A stretch of DNA of 64,000 bases from an uncultured Sediminibacterium sp. (GTDB lineage Bacteria > Bacteroidota > Bacteroidia > Chitinophagales > Chitinophagaceae): contig NZ_CAMLMJ010000007.1 of NCBI RefSeq assembly GCF_946481145.1, positions 62,001 to 126,000 on the forward strand, in the 5' to 3' direction. The position numbers and the translations under genes are program-made. Positions 53,379 to 60,544 of this stretch are shown one piece after another. Numbering within the stretch: position 1 is the first letter of the stretch; each line of letters begins with the position of its first letter. Under the pieces are notes generated by a model. The model was not told the DNA's origin. It did not search any database and saw only the letters and a program-made list of their open reading frames with translations.

Positions 53379-54475
53379 GTATTACTCTCTTTCCCACCGA
53401 CCCCGAACATATTCAGAAATGGATTAATGCCATTGATCCTGTGGCGTATGCCAGGACAAGGAATTTTTTAAATGGTTCAGTAACCAGATTATCCCCATAC
53501 ATATCAAGAGGTGTTATTGATCTACCCCAACTGCGTGATAAGATAATGGCTTCATTCCCTATTAACCAATCCATCAAATTATTACAGGAATTAGCCTGGA
53601 GAGAATATTACCAAAGAATATGGCAGGTAAAAGGAACAGCAATTTTTTCAGATCTAAAACAGACGCAATCTGGGGTTTTACATTTCCAAATGCCTACCGC
53701 TTTATTAAACGCTGATACTAAGATAGAAGCTATCGACCAATCAATTGAAACGTTATATCAAACCGGTTATATGCATAACCATTGTAGGATGTATACTGCA
53801 ATGCTTGCATGTAATATTGGCAAAGCACATTGGTCTGTTCCCGCACAATGGATGTATTACCACCTGCTTGATGGCGACCTTGCCAGTAATGGGCTTAGCT
53901 GGCAATGGGTTGCAGGGAGTTTTAGTAGTAAAAAATATATAGCCAATCAAGAGAATATCAATACTTATATGGGTTCAGTTCAAACGAATACCTATTTGGA
54001 TGTGGATTATACCTCATTAGCCAGTTTGGATGTACCTGATGAGCTTAAAGCTTCAGAACCATTGCATTTAACCACTACACTACCTGAATCTGAAGAACCG
54101 GTTAGCCTACCCAATGCCCCATTGTTTGTATACAATAGTTACCAGATAGATCCTAAATGGCATATGCATGAAAAGGGTAACAGGGTATTGCTTTTGGAAC
54201 CTGATTTTTTTGAAAAATATCCAGTGAGTGATCGGGTTTTATCCTTTATCATTTCGCTTGCAAAAGCACAAATACCCGGTATAAGAATATTCTGTGGCTC
54301 CTTTGATGATTTGGTGAGCCGTGCAGGTTTTACCAGCATTCATTACAAAGAACATCCGCTATCAAACCATTACAGGGGGATTAAAGAGGAAAGGAATTGG
54401 ATGTTTCCGGAAATCAAAGGCTATTACCCCTCATTTTTTAGTTATTGGAAGAAATGTGAACGGTTTTTGCAATAA
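53375..54475 (+). CDS. Photolyase FAD-binding-domain protein with C-terminal alpha/beta domain
   Basis: A 366-residue protein. Residues 1-210 are the helical FAD-binding domain of photolyases, without the usual N-terminal alpha/beta domain: TRLSPYISRGVI (37-48), LLQELAWREYYQRIW (69-83), YMHNHCRMYTAMLAC (132-146) and LDGDLASNGLSWQWVAGSF (165-183). Residues about 250-366 form another domain, with NRVLLLEPDFFEKYPVSDRVL and then GIRIFCGSFDDLVSRAG. It resembles the N-terminal domain of the photolyase-related protein two genes upstream, whose matching segments are WLIEESLFFTQYRF and QVFYVEATDSLHDL. The order would then be permuted. It overlaps the flavin reductase gene by four bases. Confidence 0.82.
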   Translation: MSITLFPTDPEHIQKWINAIDPVAYARTRNFLNGSVTRLSPYISRGVIDLPQLRDKIMASFPINQSIKLLQELAWREYYQRIWQVKGTAIFSDLKQTQSGVLHFQMPTALLNADTKIEAIDQSIETLYQTGYMHNHCRMYTAMLACNIGKAHWSVPAQWMYYHLLDGDLASNGLSWQWVAGSFSSKKYIANQENINTYMGSVQTNTYLDVDYTSLASLDVPDELKASEPLHLTTTLPESEEPVSLPNAPLFVYNSYQIDPKWHMHEKGNRVLLLEPDFFEKYPVSDRVLSFIISLAKAQIPGIRIFCGSFDDLVSRAGFTSIHYKEHPLSNHYRGIKEERNWMFPEIKGYYPSFFSYWKKCERFLQ

Positions 54476-54491
54476 TTACTGAAATTCGCGC

Positions 54492-55595
54492 ATGACTATT
54501 TCCTCTATTGAAATTTATAAATATTCCATCCCAATGGTGCCATTTACCATTGCCACTGGCACTATGGAATATGCGCAGAATTTGTTTATCCGTATTCATA
54601 CCAATGAAGGCATAACCGGTAAAGGTGAGTGTTCTGCATTTCCCATGATTGCAGCAGAAACACAAGCTACCTGTTATGAGATGGCCAAAGATTTTGCGAT
54701 GCTATGGAAAGGGAAGAACCCACTAGAGATAGAGGAAAGATTAGCAGAACTCGATTTGTTTACTGCTGGCAACTATACAGCTAAAAGTGCTTTCGACCTT
54801 GCCTTGTATGATATTGCTGCACAGCATGCAAGACAGCCATTATATCAATTCCTGGGAGGTAAACAGAAAAGAATTGAAAGTGATTTAACTATTGGCATCA
54901 GTGATCCGGCGTCAATGGCAGCAACTGCTTTTTCTTTTAAAGAAAAAGGGGTGAAAATGATTAAGGTAAAACTTGGAAAAAAAGTTGGGGATGATATTGA
55001 GCGAATCAAACTTATTCGCGAAGCTGTTGGCAATGATATTATTCTACGAATTGATGCCAACCAGGGTTGGAGTTATGAAGACGCAGTAAAAGCATTAACA
55101 GCAATGGGTGATTACCAGATACAATTTTGTGAACAGCCCATGCGTAAATGGAACGATGAATTATTACCTGAACTCTGTGCATTATCTCCTATTCCGGTTA
55201 TGGCAGATGAAAGCGTATTCACGCACCATGATGCCAAAAGAATTATTAAAAATAAAGCCTGCCATTACATCAATATAAAATTTGCCAAAAGCGGGGGAAT
55301 ACGTGAAGCTATTAGGATTAACGAGGTAGCAGAGGCTAATAACATTCCGTGTATGCTGGGTGGGATGCTTGAGAGCAAGGTTGCACTTACCGCAAAAGTT
55401 CATTTCGCCATGGCTTATGAGAATATCCGTTTTTATGACCTTGACACCTGTTTACTGGGCCATAAAGAAGACCCCGTAGTTGGCGGTGTAAAATATGATG
55501 GCATGCAATTATTATTGGATGAAACACCCGGTATTGGTGCCGATGTGGACCAGTCGTTTTTTGAACGTCATGCAAGTGTTCACTGCATTATATAA
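54492..55595 (+). CDS. Dipeptide epimerase (enolase superfamily)
   Basis: A 367-residue enzyme of the mandelate racemase/muconate-lactonising group, probably an L-Ala-D/L-Glu epimerase that recycles murein peptides. Active-site residues are seen as MIKVKLGKK (KxK Lys pair near residues 158-162), metal ligands Asp in LRIDANQGW, Glu in FCEQPM and Asp in MADESVF, and the second acid/base Lys in INIKFAKSGG. The C-terminal DLDTCLLGHKEDP fits the dipeptide epimerase subgroup. It starts 16 bp after the photolyase-like gene. With the NamZ-type protein and amidase fusion it adds to the muropeptide-handling genes of the window. Confidence 0.88.
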   Translation: MTISSIEIYKYSIPMVPFTIATGTMEYAQNLFIRIHTNEGITGKGECSAFPMIAAETQATCYEMAKDFAMLWKGKNPLEIEERLAELDLFTAGNYTAKSAFDLALYDIAAQHARQPLYQFLGGKQKRIESDLTIGISDPASMAATAFSFKEKGVKMIKVKLGKKVGDDIERIKLIREAVGNDIILRIDANQGWSYEDAVKALTAMGDYQIQFCEQPMRKWNDELLPELCALSPIPVMADESVFTHHDAKRIIKNKACHYINIKFAKSGGIREAIRINEVAEANNIPCMLGGMLESKVALTAKVHFAMAYENIRFYDLDTCLLGHKEDPVVGGVKYDGMQLLLDETPGIGADVDQSFFERHASVHCII

Positions 55596-55638
55596 TTGCA
55601 AAACTGTTATTAACCTTCAGGAATAGGCATGGTCAACG

Positions 55639-55646
55639 TATCTTTG
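55639..55646 (+). promoter_or_regulatory. -7 promoter element before the thioesterase gene
   Basis: TATCTTTG is an exact TAnnTTTG match, 16 bases before the ATG at 55663. No clear -33 partner is visible. Confidence 0.5.
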
Positions 55647-55662
55647 CCGAAATTAGCGCCCG

Positions 55663-56178
55663 ATGGAAGCAAAAAAAGTGAGTGAAAGTTTTACCATTAT
55701 GAATGAGTTAGTGTTACCCAATGACACTAATACATTCGGTAATTTAATGGGTGGACGTTTGATGTATTGGATGGATATTGCTGCCGGTATCGCTGCCGGA
55801 CGGCATTGTAATACTCCTAGCATGACTGCATCAGTTGATAACCTGAGTTTTAAGAATCCGATTAAACTGGGTAATGTTGTACATATAGAGGCAAAGGTTT
55901 GCCGTGCTTTTAATACCTCCATGGAAATCCATATCAAGGTTTGGGGCGAAGACCTTCTTCACCAATACAAATACGAAAGCAATGAAGCATTTTTCACCTT
56001 TGTTGCGCTTGATCCAAATGGTAAACCAAGAAAAATTCCTGAGCTTGTTCCTGAAACAGAAGAGGAAAAGAAATTATTCGACGGCGCACTCAGAAGAAGA
56101 CAAATAAGGCTGATACTCGCTGGGAAAATGAAGCCCGATGATGCAAATGAACTTAAGGCTTTATTCATCAAAGAATAA
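55663..56178 (+). CDS. Acyl-CoA thioesterase
   Basis: A 171-residue hotdog-fold enzyme. It shows the family pattern MNELVLPNDTNTFGNLMGGRLMYWMDIAA with the conserved Asn and Gly-Gly (given in part), ASVDNLSFKNPIKLGNVVHIEAKV and HHQYKYESNEAFFTFVAL-like strands. The active-site Asp is in YWMDIAAGI. Enzymes of this acyl-CoA hydrolase group (YciA/BACH-like) cleave acyl-CoA to free acid and CoA in the cytosol. A C-terminal charged helix (about 125-171) is extra. It is convergent with the PlsC gene. Confidence 0.92.
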   Translation: MEAKKVSESFTIMNELVLPNDTNTFGNLMGGRLMYWMDIAAGIAAGRHCNTPSMTASVDNLSFKNPIKLGNVVHIEAKVCRAFNTSMEIHIKVWGEDLLHQYKYESNEAFFTFVALDPNGKPRKIPELVPETEEEKKLFDGALRRRQIRLILAGKMKPDDANELKALFIKE

Positions 56179-56185
56179 GAACAAT

Positions 56186-56953
56186 CTATTTATCGAGTTT
56201 TGACAGCAAATGATGTTTTCCACGCATCATGTAGTCTTTGCTTTGTTCTATTGCATCCATTACCTGATTCAGTATTTCATCAACCGGTTGTGTATAATCT
56301 ATCACCATCGGTTCTTTAAACCTGATAGAAAGGGTAGATCCTTTTTTCTTAAAGCTGAGTCCTTTTTTATTAAAGGCTCTCCAGAAACCATTGATCACTA
56401 CCGGAACAACAATTGGCTGGTTGTTTTTAATGATATGTGCTGTTCCCTTTCTTCCTGGAGCAAATGGTTTGGTAGTACCTTGCGGGAAAGTGATTACCCA
56501 ACTTTTGTTTAAAGCCTGGTCAATCTTTTGGGTATCCGCTTCATCTCTGTTTCTGCTGATTTCCTGTCCTTCTGAACGCCAGGTACGCTTTATTGTTAAA
56601 GCACCCGCCAGTTTAAATAATCGGCTGAGCCAGTTCCCGTTCATGGTTTCTTCAGCAGCCACAAAATAAACATTGGTAAAAGGATTAAGCAGGTAAAAAG
56701 GCAAACCAAGTTTGTTTTGTCTTCGCCATTTAACAGCGCAAAAAATATGTATGAATGCAATTACATCGGCAAAGTAAGTCTGGTGATTGCTTACGAATAG
56801 TACGTTTTTCCCGGGCAATTTTTCCAGGTGCTCTGTCCCTTCAATTTTTATTTTATTGATCCATGCAAGTCCGGGATATGAAAAAGCTCCAACAACTGCA
56901 TATACTATTGAACGAACCAGTTTTATATGTCTCAAACGCTCCGTTATTCGCAT
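56186..56953 (-). CDS. 1-acyl-sn-glycerol-3-phosphate acyltransferase (PlsC-like)
   Basis: A 255-residue lysophospholipid acyltransferase. The catalytic HX4D motif is seen in FVSNHQTYFADVIAFI, followed by the glycerophosphate-binding FPQGTTKPFAPG and a VPVVINGFWRAF segment. A hydrophobic N-terminal region (about 14-32, SIVYAVVGAFSYPGLAW) fits membrane association. It would add the second acyl chain to lysophosphatidic acid or acylate a related lipid. It is a single gene, 7 bp from the convergent thioesterase gene. Confidence 0.9.
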   Translation of the reverse strand: MRITERLRHIKLVRSIVYAVVGAFSYPGLAWINKIKIEGTEHLEKLPGKNVLFVSNHQTYFADVIAFIHIFCAVKWRRQNKLGLPFYLLNPFTNVYFVAAEETMNGNWLSRLFKLAGALTIKRTWRSEGQEISRNRDEADTQKIDQALNKSWVITFPQGTTKPFAPGRKGTAHIIKNNQPIVVPVVINGFWRAFNKKGLSFKKKGSTLSIRFKEPMVIDYTQPVDEILNQVMDAIEQSKDYMMRGKHHLLSKLDK

Positions 56954-57057
56954 AAGGTTTACATTGGCAATCTTTGCAAAATAAGGAATGTAATCAAATT
57001 GTTAGGTGATTGTTTAAAAAATGCCTGTTAATGGTGTATTTAATAGGTACATAGAAA

Positions 57058-57065
57058 TACTTTTG
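57058..57065 (+). promoter_or_regulatory. -7 promoter element before the HAD gene
   Basis: TACTTTTG matches TAnnTTTG and lies 17 bases before the ATG at 57083. The -33 region is not clear. Confidence 0.5.
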
Positions 57066-57082
57066 CGGAGTAAAAAAATGCC

Positions 57083-57748
57083 ATGCAATTAGATACCGTA
57101 ATTTTTGATATTGATGGTTTACTGATCGACAGTGAGCCATTATGGAATGAAGCAGCTACTGAGTTATTTCATGAATATGGCGTTAGTCTTTCAGAAGAGC
57201 AGTATAAAACCACTACAGGTTTAAGAACCAAAGAATTTGTACAGTGGTGGTTTCAGTATTTTAATATAGGTGAAGGGGAGCAAAAAAGGGCCGAGCAAAA
57301 GATTGTTGAGTTGGTTCTTGCTAAAATTGAGCAGAAAGGAAAAGTTCTTCCGGGTGTTCCTTACATATTTGATTTCTTCCAACGTAAGTCGTTTAAAATA
57401 GGTTTGGCAACCTCCTCACCTCCATCTTTGATTGATCTGGTCGTTGAGATCTGCGGGATAAAAAAATACCTGCATGCCACTGCTTCTGCTGAATCGCTTG
57501 CATACGGAAAACCTCATCCACAAGTGTACCTGAACTGTGCAGCATCATTAGATAGTAAGCCTACATCCTGTATTTGTTTTGAAGATTCATTTAATGGAAT
57601 GATTGCCGTTAAAGCGGCGAGGATGAAATGTGTTATTGTACCACATGTTAGTCAGCTAAAAGATGAAAGATGGGGCGCGGCGGATTTAAAACTTTCTTCC
57701 TTACAGAATTTTGGCGAGTTGCATTTTGAATTAGTTGGAGGAAGTTAG
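57083..57748 (+). CDS. HAD-family sugar phosphatase (HxpB/beta-PGM type)
   Basis: A 221-residue haloacid dehalogenase-type phosphatase. The nucleophile Asp and second Asp are in VIFDIDGLLIDSEPLW (residues 7-22), the cap domain spans about 20-85, motif II is in GLATSSPPSL, the Lys in LAYGKPHPQVY and the acidic motif in CICFEDSFNGM. The pattern agrees with hexitol phosphatase B / 2-deoxyglucose-6-phosphate phosphatase (YniC). It acts on small phosphorylated sugars in the cytosol. Its stop codon touches a heptamer array. Confidence 0.92.
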   Translation: MQLDTVIFDIDGLLIDSEPLWNEAATELFHEYGVSLSEEQYKTTTGLRTKEFVQWWFQYFNIGEGEQKRAEQKIVELVLAKIEQKGKVLPGVPYIFDFFQRKSFKIGLATSSPPSLIDLVVEICGIKKYLHATASAESLAYGKPHPQVYLNCAASLDSKPTSCICFEDSFNGMIAVKAARMKCVIVPHVSQLKDERWGAADLKLSSLQNFGELHFELVGGS

Positions 57749-57785
57749 ACCATAGTCCATAGTCCATGGTCCATGGTCTATGGAC
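57748..57785. repeat. Single heptamer array after the HAD gene
   Basis: Five 7-bp units from 57748 to 57782 (GACCATA, GTCCATA, GTCCATG twice, GTCTATG), then GAC. It is the same unit family as the arrays at 4265 and 32707. The units contain the palindrome CCATGG, and the outer parts GTCCATAG and CTATGGAC can pair, so one array can fold on itself. It shares its first base with the stop codon. Confidence 0.83.
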
Positions 57786-57797
57786 AACACAATAGCA

Positions 57798-57831
57798 AAA
57801 AGCCCCGATCATAATAATGATCGGGGCTTTT
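57798..57831. terminator. Bidirectional terminator between HAD and ompA genes
   Basis: Arms AAAAGCCCCGATCAT (57798-57812) and ATGATCGGGGCTTTT (57817-57831) are perfect reverse complements with a four-base loop, A-run on one side and T-run on the other. Confidence 0.9.
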
Positions 57832-57854
57832 GTTATAGTTAACTAATCAGGTGA

Positions 57855-59372
57855 TTAGTTTCTGCTTTTCAGATTTGGATGTGGAGCAGGAACAGTGTTT
57901 GGACCTGCATCAACAGTACCTTGAAGATCTACAGTGTTAGCATCGCCATCCTGACCATAGCTAAAGATGAAACGGCTTTCAGAAATACCTTGTTTTTCAA
58001 CCAGGTATTTGATAACTGCATTAACGCGATCCCAGCTTAATTGCTGTGAAGCTTTGCTAGAAGCAGCGTAACCAATTACTTTAATGTTACAAGCAGGGTT
58101 AGCATTGATTCTTGCAGCAACACCATTCAGGATGTTTTGAGCGTCTTTAGATAAAGTAGCTTTTCCTTTGAACTGGATGCTTGGTAAGCTTCCGATATTA
58201 CACTGAGGAGCTGCTTCAACAGGCTTCATGTTAGCGATCATGTCTTTGATCTCTTTGCAACATGCTGGCTCTGGGCAAGTACCGATACCATCATTGTTTA
58301 CAGGGAAACATTTTTGAGCAGTCAACAGTTCTTTGTCTTTGTAATCAGGAACACCATCACCATCAGTATCTTTTGCACGACCATGAGAATCAACAGGAGC
58401 ACCAGCAGGTGTGTTAGGCTCGAGGTCGAACTGATCAGTAACACCATCTTTATCAGCATCTGGTAATACCACTTTAGGCATTTTCATATGCTGAGGAGAG
58501 TTCAACTCGCTGTAAACGAAGTTGTTTGGATTAAGCCACCACAATGGTTCAACACGCTTAGAACTGTTACCAATATTGATGTTTAATCTTGCAGTAGTAA
58601 AGCTATAGAAATCAGAATTATTACCAGCAGCATAACCATCGAGGTAGTCATATCCGCCAGTTGCTATGAAAGCAAATTTCTGCTCTAAACCAATATTTAC
58701 TTTTTTGCTCAGTTTGTAAGCAAAACCTAAACCGGTATTAAAACCATGGAAGAAACCATAGTCACCACTTGTACCAATCAGCGATTCGCTGCTGCCTGGC
58801 CATCTGCCATTATTTAAACCTGGTGTAAAACGTCTGCTACCGTTAGGATCAATGTCTTTAAACGCAACATTTGCAGCAACAAAGCTATAACCTGCAAGTA
58901 AATAAATGTCTGCTTTAGGGTTACCTCTGTAGTTGCTGATTGTGTTTAAAGATGCGATCACATCAAAACCAAGCAGGTGGCTCTGGTTTTTGTAACCTCT
59001 TGAACCAATTGGTCTTGCTGCAGGAGGATTACCTTTCAGAGAAGAAGATCCAACCATACCGGTGTAAGATCCTCTTAAAGAAAACACATTACTTAATGCT
59101 TTTCTTAATGAAACAGTACCGGTAAAACCAAGTTTGCTGTTTACATCCCCAATTACATTACCTGTACCTAAACCGAAGCCTAATTCCCACTGACTACGTG
59201 GTTTTGCAGGATAGGGATACTGGTTATTGATAAACTCATTATGCTGGGGCAATTTCTTTACCGAAATTTTGGATGTGTCCTTCCAATCCCAACCCCAATC
59301 CGTTTGAGCCATACCGATCGACTGTACCAGTACGATCAGTGCTAGTGCTAAGATGTTCTTTTTGCTTGCCAT
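57855..59372 (-). CDS. OmpA-family outer-membrane protein with TSP3-like linker
   Basis: A 505-residue protein with a Sec signal (about 1-22, VLVQSIGMAQ). The N-terminal part (about 55-290) is a membrane beta-barrel (ELGFGLGTGNVIGDVNSKLGF, INIGNSSKRVEP). Calcium-binding thrombospondin type 3-like repeats follow (PDADKDGVTDQFDLEPNTPAG, given in part, and DTDGDGVPDYKD, about 311-355). The C-terminal OmpA domain (about 400-490) has SKASQQLSWDRVNAVIKYLV. The usual GHTD of the peptidoglycan-binding motif is replaced by GYAA, so wall binding may be weakened. It probably links or stabilises the outer membrane. Strong promoter upstream. Confidence 0.92.
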   Translation of the reverse strand: MASKKNILALALIVLVQSIGMAQTDWGWDWKDTSKISVKKLPQHNEFINNQYPYPAKPRSQWELGFGLGTGNVIGDVNSKLGFTGTVSLRKALSNVFSLRGSYTGMVGSSSLKGNPPAARPIGSRGYKNQSHLLGFDVIASLNTISNYRGNPKADIYLLAGYSFVAANVAFKDIDPNGSRRFTPGLNNGRWPGSSESLIGTSGDYGFFHGFNTGLGFAYKLSKKVNIGLEQKFAFIATGGYDYLDGYAAGNNSDFYSFTTARLNINIGNSSKRVEPLWWLNPNNFVYSELNSPQHMKMPKVVLPDADKDGVTDQFDLEPNTPAGAPVDSHGRAKDTDGDGVPDYKDKELLTAQKCFPVNNDGIGTCPEPACCKEIKDMIANMKPVEAAPQCNIGSLPSIQFKGKATLSKDAQNILNGVAARINANPACNIKVIGYAASSKASQQLSWDRVNAVIKYLVEKQGISESRFIFSYGQDGDANTVDLQGTVDAGPNTVPAPHPNLKSRN

Positions 59373-59423
59373 AATAATTGATTGATATTTAATGAGAACT
59401 TGTTGATATTAAGAAAACATTGC

Positions 59424-59454
59424 AAATTTAAGTCTTAGGATACAAATCCCCAAT
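59424..59454 (-). promoter_or_regulatory. Promoter of the ompA-like gene
   Basis: On the minus strand TTG (59454-59452) is followed after exactly 20 bases by TAAATTTG (59431-59424), a full match to the Bacteroidetes -33/-7 arrangement. It gives a leader of about 45 bases. A palindrome TTGTAG-8-CTACAA (59472-59491) lies just upstream and may be a regulator site. Confidence 0.7.
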
Positions 59455-59581
59455 TTTCTTGCCTTATATTGTTGTAGCATTTTTACTACAATCATCATAC
59501 CAGACTTAAACCAAGCCTAAAACGCTGCTTTTCTGCGTTTTATTATGGGTTCGTCAGCCTATATTGCATCATATTCTGACC

Positions 59582-60544
59582 ATGGAATTAGCAAAAAAGA
59601 TAATATCAGAGGAATTAATCCAGTTTGAAGTGCATTTCAGGGAGGCCGTAAAAAGCCGTGTGGCCCTTCTTGACCGGATCATGCAATACATCGTAAAACG
59701 TAAAGGAAAGCAGCTCAGACCCATGTTTGTACTGCTTAGTGCCCGGCTGGGGGGTGAGGTTGATGATAGCACTTACCGTGCAGCGTCGCTTGTGGAACTA
59801 TTACATACCGCTACCCTGGTACACGACGATGTAGTAGACGATGCCCTCGAAAGAAGGGGTTTTTTCTCCATTAATGCCCTCTGGAAAAATAAAATTGCCG
59901 TACTGGTAGGCGACTACCTACTATCAAAAGGCCTTTTGTTATCACTTAATAATAAAGACCATGAGGTTTTACGGATACTCTCCGAAGCTGTTCGACTGAT
60001 GAGTGAGGGAGAATTACTCCAAATTGAAAAAGCCCGTAACCTGAACCTTAAGGAATCCATTTATTATGAAATAATTAATGGCAAAACCGCCTCTCTTTTA
60101 GCCTCCGCCTGCGCCGCAGGGGCATCCACTACCTTTACCAACCCCGAAAAAGTGGAACAAATGAGGCTATTTGGAGAAAAAGTTGGCATGGCATTTCAAA
60201 TCAAAGACGATCTCTTTGATTATGGCAGCATGGATATAGGTAAACCCACCGGTAATGATATCAAGGAAAAAAAATTAACCCTGCCATTAATATATACCCT
60301 TAATAACTGTAGCACTGATCTTAAAAGAAAGATTATTTATATCGTTAAAAATGAAAACACCGAAAAAGAAAAAGTAAAGTTTGTAATTGACGCAGTAACA
60401 GAAACAGGGGGTATTCAATATGCAACAGAAAAAATGTTTGCCTTTCGCGACGAAGCATTAACCATATTGCACGGTTTCCCCCAAACACCTGTTAGAGATG
60501 CCCTTGAAGAATTGGTACGTTACACTACAGACAGGACTTATTGA
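59582..60544 (+). CDS. Polyprenyl synthetase (trans-isoprenyl diphosphate synthase)
   Basis: A 320-residue enzyme from ATG 59582; the TTG at 59564 would add a non-conserved stretch. It lengthens allylic diphosphates with isopentenyl diphosphate to make the long chain of menaquinone or a related lipid. The first Asp-rich motif is in VHDDVVDDALERRG (about 80-93) and the second in AFQIKDDLFDYG; KRKGKQLRPMFVLLSARL is near the N-terminus. The residue before the first motif (LHTATLVHDD) does not have bulky aromatic residues, consistent with a long product. It overlaps recJ by one base. Confidence 0.94.
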   Translation: MELAKKIISEELIQFEVHFREAVKSRVALLDRIMQYIVKRKGKQLRPMFVLLSARLGGEVDDSTYRAASLVELLHTATLVHDDVVDDALERRGFFSINALWKNKIAVLVGDYLLSKGLLLSLNNKDHEVLRILSEAVRLMSEGELLQIEKARNLNLKESIYYEIINGKTASLLASACAAGASTTFTNPEKVEQMRLFGEKVGMAFQIKDDLFDYGSMDIGKPTGNDIKEKKLTLPLIYTLNNCSTDLKRKIIYIVKNENTEKEKVKFVIDAVTETGGIQYATEKMFAFRDEALTILHGFPQTPVRDALEELVRYTTDRTY

